Source: Hemicordylus capensis
Taxonomy: Eukaryota > Chordata > Lepidosauria > Squamata > Cordylidae
Length of the DNA: 64,000 nucleotides
Direction of reading: 5' to 3'
NCBI RefSeq assembly: GCF_027244095.1
Contig: NC_069670.1
Location: 19,643,820-19,707,819 of the forward strand
Under the pieces are notes generated by a model. That model did not search any database. It was not told the DNA's origin and worked only from the letters and a program-made list of their open reading frames with translations. Below are positions 1 through 12,400 of this stretch, one piece after another. A program made the translations under genes and the position numbers. Numbering within the stretch: the first letter of the stretch is position 1; every line of letters starts with the position of its first letter.

Positions 1-166
1 GAGTCTAAGTTGAGCAGGCCTTATCTCCAGTGACTGTTGCTGGTGTCTATCTTATGTTTCTTTATAGATTGTGAGCCCTTTGGGGACAGGAATCCATGTT
101 ATTTGTTTGTTATTTCTCTGTGTAAACCTCCCTGAGCCATTTTTGGATGGGTGGTATAGTAATTGA

Positions 167-217
<51 letters not shown>

Positions 218-219
218 TA
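1..219 (+). repeat. Interspersed repeat family C (L2-like 3' tail) ending in an AAT microsatellite
   Basis: The text 'gattgtgagccctttgggg' followed by 'ccctgagccatttttgga' recurs in the window at about 34.39-34.63, 36.63-36.89, 58.62-58.90 and 60.12-60.28 kb. This copy ends in about 18 AAT units (163-216). The tail resembles L2/CR1-type LINE 3' ends, but the family name is not certain. Confidence 0.7.
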
Positions 220-600
220 ATAGGGGGAAACCAAGAGAGGTATCAGGAACAGCCCCTGTATACAGGACTGTATGCTTGGCTGAAGGGACATTTGCTCTCC
301 TCGGCTAAACAGAAGAGAGCCACCATTTTGAGAAGGCACCCTTGGCCCAGTCAGCAGGTGGCCGCTTAACGAGGCCGACCTTTGCCTCAGGGAGAAAACT
401 CATCCATTATTCATGTGGCAGCTGTCCCCTCTGCTTTCCAAGGAGAGAAATTCCCGAAGCAGTTTACCTCACAAGAGGAAAGACAAAATGGTGCCCTGCC
501 CCAAAGTCTAAAAAGAAACCCGAGGGAGACACCAGCAACAGCCCCTGGAGAGATTCTGTGATGCATGGGCACAGCAAGACGCCTGGGGGCCAGGGGACAA
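220..600 (+). repeat. Interspersed repeat family A
   Basis: It shares blocks such as 'gagccaccattttgagaagg' and 'ggagacaccagcaacagccc' with copies at 14.44-14.89, 15.72-16.08, 27.12-27.80, 41.80-42.41 and 59.33-59.52 kb. Parts look like the reverse orientation of family C, so both may come from one LINE-derived family. No coding capacity is visible. Confidence 0.65.
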
Positions 601-829
601 TCTCTTCTTAGGGGGGCCCCCCATTGCGCACGTGAATTGTGCGCATCCCCCAGCACCCCAAGCCACGCCCCCTGCACCTGATGTCAGATACAAGGGGGTG
701 GGGCAACCAGCATCTCCGTCCTTGCCTGCCAGAATCTCCCCACTGCTGCTACTTAACTGTTGGCCTCCAGTTGCGGGATGAGCCAAGCATTGGCAGGTGT
801 GCTATCGCTGCCTGGCGGGCCTTTCCTCT
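601..829. other. Unassigned stretch
   Basis: No gene or recognised repeat. A short perfect inverted repeat, tgcgcac/gtgcgca, lies near 624-645. Confidence 0.4.
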
Positions 830-967
830 CCAAGCTGCTGCTCAAGGTAGGGTTGCGATGTAAGCCAGGGCTTGGCAGATCCCAGGCACCAGGGAGGCAC
901 ATGACTGTGGCGCCTAGACTAGGATATTCAGAGGCGGAGTTATTTAATGGAGTCCTCATTTGTTCCT
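830..967 (+). pseudogene. M-family intron segment, inverted
   Basis: This segment matches the reverse complement of about 61,795-61,945, which lies in the C-to-TM intron of M5. Here it abuts the M1 leader relic in the opposite relative orientation, so M1 has been rearranged by inversion and deletion. The junction lies near 968, where similarity to unit 2 (from 18,303) begins. Confidence 0.55.
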
Positions 968-1041
968 GCATAAGAATTCAGCTGTCCTAGTTCCCCCAGC
1001 GGTAAAGCCTTCGGAGGCAGTCGAAAGCAAAAGACACCTTG

Positions 1042-1142
1042 CCTGCAGGAGAGGACAGGATGAGGCCCTTCCTGGGTCAGCAACAGCATCGCTGAAATCA
1101 ACACCTCCCAGAAAGCAACAACAACCCAAAACAGGCTCCATC
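1042..1142 (-). pseudogene. M1 leader-exon relic
   Basis: Read on the minus strand, this aligns with the M3 leader exon (35,469-35,529) and the M2 relic (about 18,381-18,481). The M3 start codon position reads AGG here, and the splice donor is GC rather than GT (caggcaagg). A later in-frame ATG survives, but no V, C or TM exon of M1 is seen to the left. It is probably a dead leader exon that keeps its place next to the P1 promoter. Confidence 0.55.
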
Positions 1143-1354
1143 GATCTTCGGCTTCAAAGGAGAGGGCTTAACCTACAATGGCGATTTCTTGTCAAGGATC
1201 TCCTCCATGTGGGCGACAAAGTATTTGTAAGCAAGGCCAGTGAGGCTCCAGTCCTAGGCAGACACAGAAGGGGAATCAGCCCCCAGCACTTCACAGAACT
1301 CCTCCCTCTCTTTTATTATTGGAGACTAGCCATTGCAAGAGTAGAGGTGACTTT
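1143..1354. promoter_or_regulatory. M-proximal half of the unit 1 divergent promoter region
   Basis: It is nearly identical to 18,482-18,693 in unit 2 and recognisably similar to 35,580-35,800 in unit 3. It corresponds to the 5' side of the M leader exon. Unit 1 is then interrupted by about 1.7 kb of inserted DNA before similarity resumes at 3,063. Regulatory function is inferred from position and conservation; no defined core element was identified. Confidence 0.45.
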
Positions 1355-1616
1355 TATACACAGCAGGCTTTATCGCGGGTTTACTGGGAGGCTTTACTGC
1401 GAACTCAAAGTTGTCTCCCAAACCCGATGCAAATAATGGATTTCTTTTAACCTGGATATAAATCAGGCTACATGCTAACACTCTGTGAAAAACCCGAATT
1501 GTGTGTGAACTGCTTCCTGACTTCGGAGAAAACCTGGCCAATTTGCGAATGCACCCCCTCCATTCTGGAGGAGATGTGAGTTAAAGGGCTTTAAAAGCCC
1601 CATGTGACAAACAAGT
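1355..1616 (+). mobile_element. MITE of the CCWGG-target family (diverged copy)
   Basis: It shares the left end (cacagcaggcttta), the internal 'ggatataaat' and 'gtgtgtgaa' blocks and 'ctccattctggagg' with the element at 22,759-23,019. It lies in the unit 1 promoter region, where units 2 and 3 have no insertion. Its ends are too diverged to read the target duplication. Confidence 0.55.
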
Positions 1617-2780
1617 TATCCAGACATGGCTTCATACTGTGGGGCATCCGAAGAGTGAATCTGCTTTGCAGCAGATTCGCAGATTAATTTGGGGGATTAA
1701 ACGGACCGTTCACATAGGGTCGGCTCCTCTCTGCATTCCCTGCAGATCTTTTCCCTGTATGTGTTCCCACAGCTCTCTCCGGGTTTCCCCTCAAACCAAT
1801 CACATCCCAGAGGAGGAGGCGGGAGACCTTTTTCATTGTTGCTAGTTTGACAGTCGGTGTTCCGCAAGATTGACTAGTCAAAACAACGGAACGCTGTGCT
1901 GCTCCTCAACTCCTTTTCCTTGACTGCCCTTCACCAGCACAGTGCTGCAATGTCACTGCTGTCAGCTGCATTTTGCTGGTTGTGAGTTTCTAGAGGGAAA
2001 CTACTGTCTGGGATCGAGTCCAGTACACGGTCCAGAGCTTGTACCTTGCTTAAGCATTCATGAGCCCTGGTTAGTTCACTAAATCACATTAAGGAAGGGA
2101 GGGAAATCATGGTTGCCCACTGCGGATTTCCGCCCCGAATGAGAGAGGACTCTTGTTTACCCGTGCCTTTATTCTTGCTAAACTTGCAGAATGCTCCAGG
2201 CCCTAGATCACATTATGGCTTTACTGAGTGGCGCTGGAGTACCTGCTGCTTGGAAATGGACATGCTGATCATTTAGCTGTGCTCTGCGATGCCAGAATGA
2301 CTACTCTGAGCAAGGGGCACGATTCCCTTTCTCTCCATTTTCTGCCCACCAATTCTGTTGATTTCTGTACATTCTGGGTTTTTGCCCGTGGCTCCATTAG
2401 CCTTTGTGATACTGTTGCTAATACAGAGGTTACCCACCTCAACCTCCATTAAACCGAATGGGAGCTTCGCAAGAGCATTCCAACTGAATGCATCTTTCGT
2501 GGGACTGCGGACAGTGGGATTTGCCCCCAAGTACGAAAGGCATGGAGTGTGGGATGCCATCTCAAAGGTTCAATCCAGTGGAAGGTTCTTATGCATAAGT
2601 CACAATGGAATGCATGAATCCTGTGCCCAGGGCCAGCATTTGTGCTGGAGAACTTTCTACTCATGTCCCCTTCACTCCCTTAATCAGAGGGGTGGAAAAC
2701 ATGAAGGTTCGGAATAGCAGAAGCAGCCCACATTTTGCATTCCTCAAAGGGTGCAGGAAGGCAGGTGAGAGAAAAAGGGA
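1617..2780. other. Inserted DNA of unknown origin
   Basis: This stretch is absent from the equivalent position in units 2 and 3. No domain-bearing ORF and no recognised repeat is seen; the open frames are short and overlap on both strands. Confidence 0.4.
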
Positions 2781-2844
2781 GGGAGGGGATAGGGAGGGGG
2801 CTTATTGCACAAAGGAACCACAGCTGGGACCCAGCCTCGGAAAA

Positions 2845-3062
2845 GCCCAGGTAAGTGGCGCAGTGGGTAAATGCTTGACTAGCAAGCAGAAGGTTGCCAG
2901 TTCAAATCCCCACTGGTACTATATCGGGAAGCAGCAATATAGGAAGATGCTGAAAGGCATCCTCTCATACTGCATGGGAGGAGGCAATGGTCAACCCCTT
3001 CTGTATTCTACCAAAGGAAACCTACAGGGGTGCCAGGAGTCAAAATCAACTTGACAGCACAC
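2845..3062 (+). mobile_element. Sauria-type tRNA-derived SINE
   Basis: The head has a tRNA-like box A (gtggcgcagtgggtaaatg) and box B (ggttgccagttcaaatccc). The tail ends near 'aacttgacagcac', like the Bov-B 3' end at 17.55 kb. It is full length and marks the right edge of the insertion splitting the unit 1 promoter. Confidence 0.85.
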
Positions 3063-3393
3063 TTTAAGCACATTTTGGGCTCAAGAGAAGCACAAATTTT
3101 CAGTTGTTTTGGAGTGCCAAATTGGTAGCTATTTATTAATATATATTTTACTAAAGACCGGGAAGGATTCAGTTTTATGTCTCTGCTTGAGGGTTTGGAA
3201 AGAAAAGCTGCTGCCTAATCTTCTAAATGTCCCATCACTGTGCAAGACGGAGGTGGGATTTGTCTTGCAAGCGTCATTTTTGTACTTCTAGAAACCAGCA
3301 GGCAGAAGACAGACAGCACAGCAGTCTGGAACCAGAAGAGATCTGTCAGCCAGCAGTTCTGCTTCAGAGTTCAGAAGCTGGAGGGACTGCAAG
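3063..3393 (+). promoter_or_regulatory. P1 proximal promoter and 5' leader
   Basis: It is nearly collinear with 18,797-19,127 upstream of P2 and more distantly with about 36,000-36,307 upstream of P3. An AT-rich run (ctatttattaatatatattt, about 3,127-3,146) is shared by all three and could act as a TATA-like element. The transcription start is not determinable. Confidence 0.45.
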
Positions 3394-3436
3394 ATGCGTT
3401 TCCACTTTCTTGGGATTCTTCTGCTTTTTCTGCACA
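3394..3436 (+). CDS. P1 leader exon (signal peptide)
   Basis: It encodes MRFHFLGILLLFLH and ends in phase 1 at a consensus donor (a|gtaagt). With the first V-exon residues it gives a hydrophobic signal peptide with likely cleavage near residue 20. Confidence 0.75.
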
Positions 3437-6400
3437 GTAAGTATTTCACAGCAACCCTAACGGTGTTGATTCAGAAATCTGTAGGACGTACTTCTGAATA
3501 AGCCTCCTGTACATTATGCATGTTTACTCCGCTTGTTCAGTGGAGTTTATTTAGTAGTAAGTGTAGATCATAGCTTTAGAAAGCAAATCTATTTAACAAT
3601 TCCTTTTGAGATACTTGCCTATTTTCAACAGCAGGCTTGAGAAATACTGACATGTGTTCAGTTCAATAGATGAGTGACCTTTTTCATACTGCAAAGCTGA
3701 AATCAAAAGCATAGCATTTAATTCTGTTTTGGCTTCTTTCAGAGTTCAGAGTGTTTCAGATACATTATCTCAGTAATCCAGGGGTGTAGCCATAATTGTG
3801 TGGATGGGTTCAAAGAACACAGACCCCCAGCTCCTGAGGCACCCCCTCCAGCTCCAACCCCTCCCTATTTTCTTCATTATCTCCCTCACTCCAAGGGGAA
3901 GCCAGGGAGAGGGGTGAGCATGGGCCCCCACTCTCCTAGCTACGCCCCTGCAGTAATCATTGAATTAGATTCTCTTGCTAAACAATGAATTAATACTTTG
4001 AAACCAGATTTCTGCTGTGGGTAAAGCCAGAAGCTGCCATGAATGAATCCTGGGTTGTAGATTTTCCCCTACAATAGTTTAGAAAGTGGACTTGATATAT
4101 TTAATTTTCAGTTCTCAACATTGTACGCTGCAACTCACACTAAGCATTCTTATTTGGAAGTTAATTCCAAAGAATTCCAACTGGGCTTTCCCACAAGCCA
4201 TTCAGTTTACCAATTGGTACTTTTAAAGTGATTTGTGTATCCCTTTGCTAAGATTTGGTAATTTATTTCCATTTACTTTTCTTCACAGCATCCCTGTCAG
4301 CTGTTGTGAATAAGATTAATAATCTTTAATAATATTGTTTACCAGTGGATGCAGCCAAGACAAAAAGGATCTTTCCTGAGGTCTTTCAGGGGATCCAGCA
4401 TAGTGTTGAAATCAGTTTTAGCGAAGTTAGGGAGGCAGAGATAATGCACTTCACTGGGAAAATCTTTGCATTCAACTAGGTGAACAGATCCTGCTGATAA
4501 GACCTCAGGATCAGGGCCAACACATGCATTTTAAAAGCCTTTTTGACAATATGCCTTTCCTTTGAGCTGAATGAAATGACAGAATCACTGTTGCTTTAAA
4601 TAAATATGAAGCAATATTGTTTGGGCACTGAGATGTGGCTGCAGCCTAGTTTTAGGGCTCAGAGCTGCATGGCATGGCTACAAATGTCCTTGGAGAAATC
4701 AGCAATCCTTTCCCAGGATACCCCTGCACCACTAGCAGGCAACCAGCTGGACTGCATAGGCTGTACCAGTCCCAGAATCATCCCAGGACATGGACGGGAG
4801 GGAAAGAATTTACTCATGAATACATCATGTAATCCGCACAGATGTTTTGTACTAGGGCACCATGAAATTTTTGAACTTAGTCTTATTCTGGGATGCCCAG
4901 GAGTTTCTTTGCTTTCCTTTACAGCTGCTCATTCACAGGGAGATACAGAAATACCACAACAGTTAACCCAGGTGTGGGCATCTCCTGGAGAGACCAGAAA
5001 TATCACCTGTGACCTTCCAGATGGAGATGCTGTGTGGAAAACGATGTGGTACAAAGAGGAGCAGGATGGAAGCCTGCACATGATTGAACCAAGTTATGAG
5101 GAGATAAAAGCAGGAGCAAAGGTCCGTAAAGCCATTCTGACCCTCAGGAATATACAAAGAAAACACTCTGGGATTTATTATTGTGCCACAATAATCAATA
5201 AAACACCCAGAATCCTGAAAGGGACGAGGCTCATCATCAGAGGTGAGTGGCCTGGCACGTTTGGGAAATGGTCGTTGTGACTTTCTCTCCTGCTCAGTGG
5301 AAAAACTTGCTCCAGTTTGTTCAAAATGTCCTGCTCCCTTCCCCGAATAGAACACAAAACATAATGTAAAGTCACACTAAAACCTTAATATGCAAGCCCC
5401 TGTCTATAAACAATAACCACTGTATCATTTAATATAATCTATTTGTTTTTATGTTCACCTGTATTGCTGTACACATATTGGATATTAAATGCAAATATCC
5501 AAATATGTAAAACCAACTAAGATTCAAATTCCAATATGCAATATAGGCTAAATTCAATTGTAAATTAAAAACAACATTACAAATGTAGTAAAAGCAGGAA
5601 TTCAATATTACAAATGTAATATAATATTATACATGTAGTAAATACAGGAATTCATGAGTGCATCCTTTATTCCAAGGCCTTATAGCTGAATATAAAGTTG
5701 TGCTGTTGAGTCGATTTCGACTTGTGGCACCCACAGAGCCCTGTGGGGTGTTTTTTTTGGTAGAATACAGGAGAGGTTTACCATTGCCTCCTCTTGCGCA
5801 GTATGAGATGATGCCTTTCAGCATCTTCCTATATTGCTGCTGCCCCATATGTGGGGATTTGAACTTGCAACCTCTTGCTCACTAGGCAAGTTACTACCCC
5901 ACTGTGCCATTAGGTGGCTATAACTGAATATACTATCCTGGATTTAAGGCCAGAGCAATTTTCGTAGCTACAGTGTGGCTAACTGGAGGTGGGCACGCAG
6001 GTATTGGGATCACTTGTATATCATCAGTCAATCTAACAACTAAATTTTCCCAAGGTCCTGAATGGTTTAACCCCTCTCAGATTCAGGAGTCGGAAAGGCA
6101 AATGTTTGAATTTTGGTGTAATAGTATGAAATATTGCTGTCTCCTTTTATTCTTAGTCATGTATTTTTAGTAGTACTTTCAGTACCTTGTTCTATGTTCA
6201 GGAGGACTTTTAAAAATTTATTTGGTTTTATTGTTTGTAGTAGAAATTTGATTGTCTTCTCTGCTACGTTTGCTTTAATTTCATGCTGCTCGCTGACCGA
6301 AATAAAGAGATTTGATTTGATTTGAATATACTATGAGCCGGGTCTCACGATCAGGGCGGGATCAGGGCCTACACAATTGCCGGCTCCATGACGGAGCCGG

Positions 6401-9400
6401 TGGGGTCTGGGGGGAGCGGGGGCCAATCGGAAGCCCCCGGAAGCTCCAGCATGCCCGGTGTGAGCGTGCAGGGCATGCTGGAGAGACCCCCGGAGCCGGC
6501 TTATCGCCTCCCCTCTGTGGGTCTTCTTGTGAGTAGCCGTGGCGCAGAGCCACACCACGGCTACTTACGATTTTAAAAACCAGGTTTGCGGAGCGCTCAC
6601 TCCGCAAACCCGGTTTTAGGGGCGGACTACAGAAGCGGGCTAACCGCTTGTAAGCCACCAGGCTCGCCTGTGAGCCCGGTGGTTTACACGAGCAGCAAAA
6701 ATCGGGCTAGGCTCTCCCAGCCCTGCTGCTCGTGAGAATAGCTCCTATGAGTATATTCAAAGTATGGATAATATATGAGTGTAATATATGAGTATATTAG
6801 GACCAGGTTACCTAGGAGAGCAGCTTCAATATTTTATTTGTTTGTTTGTTTGTTTGTTTAACATATTTATATACTGCCCAAAACTCATGTGTCTGGGCAG
6901 TTTACAATAAAAACTGCCTTTTAAAAAGTCATCAGAGATGGGGAGGCTCTTATTTTAACAATATTAAAACTGTAAAAAATTGTAACTCTAATTAAAAACC
7001 TGGGTGAACAGATGTGTCTTAACTGCCTTTTAAAAAGTTGTCGGAGAAGGGGAGGCTCTGATTTCAACAGGGGATGCCTTCCGAAGCCTTGGGGCAGCAA
7101 CGGAGAAGGCCGGTCCACGAGTAGTCATCAGAAGTGCTGGTGGCAACTGCAGACAGAGGACTTCTCCTGATTACCTCAAAGGGCAGTGGGGGTCATGGTG
7201 AAGAAGACGTTCTCTTTAATACCCAGCAGGGCCTAAGCCTACCTTGTATTTTGCCCGGAAACCTCTTGGCAGCCGGTGTAGCTCTTTCAATACAGGAGTG
7301 AGGGGGAGGGCTCTGCCTCTCTTTCCTGTTCTGAAAATATATTTGTAAATCGCTTTCCAGCCCCCAAAGGCCACAAAGTGGTTTACATAGAAAAAGACAG
7401 AAGATGCCCCCCTGGCCCAAAGAGCTCACAGTTTAAAAAAGAAACACAACATAGACACCAGCAATCGCCACTGGAGGGAAACTGTGCTGGGGTTGGATGG
7501 GCATGGTTTGTTGATTCTTTTATTGATTATTTCAAATGTATATACCACCCGATATGTATATCTCTAGCAAACAGACAATCAAACAATTAAGACAATTTAA
7601 AATTGAACTAAAAGCCTGAAGGAACAGTTGTGCCTTGAGAGTTTTCTTGAAGGAAGCCGGAGATGGGGAACCTCTTATGTGGACAGGGAGCCTGCCCGAA
7701 GTCCCCAGAAATTTTTCACACCTGGCTTTTGGTTTGCATCTCCTCTGGAATGCAGGGTGTGTGTTCACATATTGGGAAGATTTACTCTGAAGTCCCTGCA
7801 AGCTATCAAGGAGCACTTCACCCACAATTTGAATTTTTCAGTCCATTAGAGTGTAGTCCGATTTATATCTGGGGTAAAAAAAACCTCCACTTTTTGTCTC
7901 GGTTTCTTTGGACAACTTCAAGTTTGCAGTAAAGCCTGCTGTGTTAAGCTCCATGGTGGCTATAGAGGTTTTGATTTCGACTCACCACCAAATGAGCCAG
8001 TGGCAACTCCAACAGCCCCTCTAACGAAGATCTCAATAGGCAGCTGGGTTTGTGGCAAAGGAGGCACTTTCTTCAGTTGTTCTCCTCCTGCTAAATAGAA
8101 GAAAGTCATCACTTTGCACAGGTAGCAAGTGTGTCTCTTGTTGTGAAACGTGGAGAGCTGGTCTGGTGGTAGCAAGCAGGACTTGTCCCCTTAGCTAAGC
8201 AGGGTCTGCCCTGGTTGCTTTTGAATGGGAGACTAGAAATGTGAGCACTGGAAGATATTCCCCTGAGGGGATGGAGCCGCTCTGGGAAGAGCATCTAGGT
8301 TCCAAGTTCCCTCCCTGGCAGCATCTCCAAGATATGGCTGAGAGAGACTCCTGCCCGCAACCTTGGAGAAGCTGCTGCCGGTCAGTGTAGACAATACTGA
8401 GCTTCCTATGTTCCTATGTACCCTCAAACAGCACAAGCGTAGGAAGCAGCCTTCTGCAACGTCAGACTCTTGATCCAACTAAATACCGGTTGCAGGGGAG
8501 CAATAGCAGGAGAGAGGGCGTGCCCTCACCTCTTGCCTGTGGGCTTCCCAGAGGCATCTGGTGGGCCACTGTGGGAAACAGGATGCCGGAATGGATGGGC
8601 CTTGGGCCTGATCTACTAGGGCTGTTCTTATGTTCTTAACTTTGTCTGCTTGCCTGTCAGCATCTCTCTTGCATTTCAGGGTCTTTCTCAACCGTAGCTA
8701 GAGGCACCACCTGGGACCTTCTGTTGGAGATGGAGTTCCAAATGTACTTCTCCAATAAATCTATTTAGTTTAGATTGCACAACAGTCTCCATGCGTGCTC
8801 TTTAAATAACGGCAACAACTAAACTCAGCACTCTACTCTGTAACCGGAGTGGGTAGCTTCCTCCACTGGCTCTTTGCTCAATCATCACAAGTCCCAACAT
8901 GCTTTTCCAGGGAGTTGGGTCCCCATCTTATCCCTCAAGTCTGGTAGCTGCAGGAATGAGTTTTCGATGCCAGGGTGCTTTCCAGCTTACAACGATGTCA
9001 CTACTGTCCACTAAGTGTCCTTCCATACTGCCTGTGTTTCGGCATTTCCGATGCCTTCTTTCAGATTTTATCCTTCTGTTTGAGTCCTACAACATTGCAT
9101 GTGTGTCACAAATAGATAGCTGCATTTTCCCGTTGTAGGAGGGTTGTGCAAGCTATTTGCGTTTTCAAAACCAAACGATCCTGCCAAGTTGAAGCATTTT
9201 ACTGCTGAACAGAGTGCAATTTGGAAAGTGACCAGGTTCAAGCTGTTCTCTTTACTCCGTGTATGGAGATTACATATTAACGTCATCGCGGAGGCCTGTT
9301 TGTGGCTGCTGCACTGGTGTTGACCCCAAACCAGGCCTTCTCTAGGGTTGATATCAGAAGCTCCCCCTTTCTGGATGTTTTTAAGTGACTTTTGAAACAC

Positions 9401-12400
9401 GCATCTATTTTATCAGGCTTTTAGTTTATAATCTTTAAGTTTTATTGATGGGATAGATAGATAGATAGATAAACTTTTTTATGATCGTAGATCAGACTGT
9501 ACAACAAAAAACATTACATAAGACTAGAGTGTATAATACAAACAATGTAGCAAAACCTGATGGTGATACAATTTCTTGGCGGGATCTACAAGCGAGGACA
9601 ATAAATTTAGCGACCTTATATGTGATATCAGTTTTTCCACTAAAAAAAATGAAACAAAGCTTAGTTTAGTATTTATTTACAGTCTTTGACCAAATGATAC
9701 AACACATTTACATTTACAAAAAACAAAACATACTTTCAGTAAATCTGGAACATTAAATAAAAACCAGTTAATCACTTAAAATGGAGTACATGTACATATT
9801 GTAGCTTCCCAGAAGCCTTAGAAACTCTATTCCTTTGAGGGCCTTAATCTTGAGGCCACTAACAAAACTCGGCTACTGCGGCAGAAGTTGATATATCCTT
9901 ATCATCTAATAAGTGCGTTACCACCAGGTCATCATCTTTTCCATTCAGATCTTTTAATAATGGACCAATTAATTGATGCCTTATGTCCTGATATAGGGCA
10001 TTTCAATAAAATGTGGGCCATAGTGAAACAAAGCATTCCTCTGCATGACCTGGAAAATGCTTTAACAAGGGTGAGATTAACTTAATATGCAAATTCAGTT
10101 CAGATTATTATGATCATTGATCAGATATACAGTCCAAATCCAGATATACCCAGTTCGTAAAAGTGGATTTCAGTACGTGTGTGTGTGTGTGTGTGTGTAC
10201 ACACACACATACATATAGGAACTATTACATAAACTTGAAATGAAATAAAATATTATGACAAAAACTAAAAACCTATATTAAACATTTCCAACACACCATG
10301 TGTGGATCTTAAGTGCAGCCATACAGAATTTGGCCACCAGATGTGAGATATTGATGTATTTATCAGGAAGAAATAGTTTATATAAACCCATCAAAGTTAT
10401 TTGGGTATCTAAAAACAAGAGGAGCAATATATCTAAAATTAAAATCACAATACAAAAGCACATGGCCAATTGTCTGGATTTGGACTGTATATTTGATCAA
10501 TGATCGTAATAAACTGAACTGAAACTGAATACGTAAGTCACTATAAAAGACACACAAGAAGATGGTTTCCACAGCTCCTGGAAATGGGGTGTAATAACAA
10601 CTTACTCTACAACTGTGATTATCATTCTCAACACTCTTTTAGGAATCCCTAGCCTCTCCATCCTGGCACCTTCCTCCTTGGAGGGGGCTCCATTTAATCA
10701 CAGTATCCCCCTGCTCTGCCTTGTCTTTGATGCACACCCTGACTGGGATGAAGTATCCTGGAATATCAATGGGGAGAGAACTCGGGACCAGAAGGACGCT
10801 GACATGGTCGATGGAGAAGGAGTCTTCAGCATTTGGAGTTTGAAGTTGATGCCTCCAGAGTTCTGGACCGAAGGGATTTCTTACTCCTGCTCCAACCAAG
10901 AGAACAGAAACATCAGTGCTGTGGTACCCACAAACACAGTGCCCACAGACACAGGTACAGGATGATGGTAGCCAGTTCAATCCATCTACTGAGGAATGTA
11001 CATTTTAATAGCTAAAGGCGATCATTGTGGATAGCATGGGAGTATGTTTTCACAGCTGAGTTCTTGCTGTGCAGAGTGGGACTCACTTATAAACTATAGC
11101 GTGGTCTTGTGGGAAATGTAGGTTTTGAGGAGTGATGTACCACAAGTAGGGGGAAAGTTCTGGGCCTGAGGGGCAGTGAGGGAGAAAGGGTGGGATCATT
11201 CAAGCAAGGAGGAGATCTGTGGGCAGCTGACTTTGGTAAGAAGGCATATATCTGGACTGGAGAGCAGAGAGACAAGGTGGAAATACTCTGGAGGGCTTGG
11301 GAGATTAAGACCAGGAACCTGTGTGTGAAGCCATGTAGGCACTTAAGGAGTGCGAGTCTGAGCAATGGTCTGAAGGGGTTTCGGTGGATAGAAATGGGAG
11401 GAATGATGTGTGAGAGGAGAAGGCTCCATCCACATCCTTCCTGGCATCTCCCAGCCTTCCCCAGGACAGGAAGCAACCCAGTCTGGGGCTTTGAGCCACG
11501 GGCAGCTAAAGGGACATTAGTAGTCCTGTATACCCATAGGGAGACCTTGGGTCACTTATTCCTCTGCCCTCAGTTGGCCTTCAGGCTGCTTTAGCTATCA
11601 GCCGCCAGGTCTTCCTCCCTCCCTCCTCCTCCTCTTTGTACAGGAAACTGCACCCCCATTTTGTATATTGGGCTACCCTCTATTCTCATCCTCCTATTGA
11701 GCATCACAGCCATGGTCTTCATCTTCAGAAAGCATCTTGCCAAAGGTAATGCACTTATCTTGAAAGGGACTGTGTGATTGTGTGATATCCCAGCCCCTAA
11801 TCAAGGGTAATGTGGCTTCCCACCCCTTTTTTACCCCTTTCTCTCTACAGGGAATGGAGAAAAGACAGACACCCGGATACCTATGGCAGAGGCCCCACAG
11901 GTAATTTGCACACACCCCCGCTGAAATTTCAATAAAATGTGCAGTACATGTTTTGCACAAGGGCTTGGAAGAAATGAATCCAAATCCTGTGACTATCACG
12001 GGAGGCATCCGTTGTTTCAATAGTTGTTCAAACAAGCAGATGCAGCAAGTGGGAAAGAGCGTGCAGTGGGTGTGACGCTGTGGAGCATCTGGATGAATAA
12101 GTCTCTAGACAATGCAGTCTTAACAGCCTTGTAAATAGCCAGAGGTGTATCTAGGGACAATAGCGCCTGGGGCTAGCACTGAAATTGTGCCCTTGTCCAA
12201 ACATCTGACACCCATCTTTCAGATACCATAATATCAGCTCAAAAACACAAGTTCAGACACTTTCAGGAGAAACAGGTTGTGAGCAACACACACATGCATA
12301 CACACACACACAACCACGCATGTGGCACATATGTGCCAGTCGCCTTCCCAAGGAAACGCAGCACATCCATGTGCTAGGTGTGCCTCCATAGAGCTAAGCA

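Noticed and set aside
2845-2940. tRNA gene
   Set aside because: The boxes belong to a SINE head; the cloverleaf is incomplete and the same head recurs with SINE tails.
4606-4924. Long open frame running into the P1 V exon, suggesting an N-terminal extension
   Set aside because: A consensus acceptor (ctttacag) starts the V exon, the leader exon joins in phase, and the upstream part has no protein-like conservation with P2.
4925-5300. Rearranging V gene segment with recombination signal
   Set aside because: The exon carries its own J-like strand and ends at a splice donor; no heptamer-nonamer follows in P1, P2 or M3.
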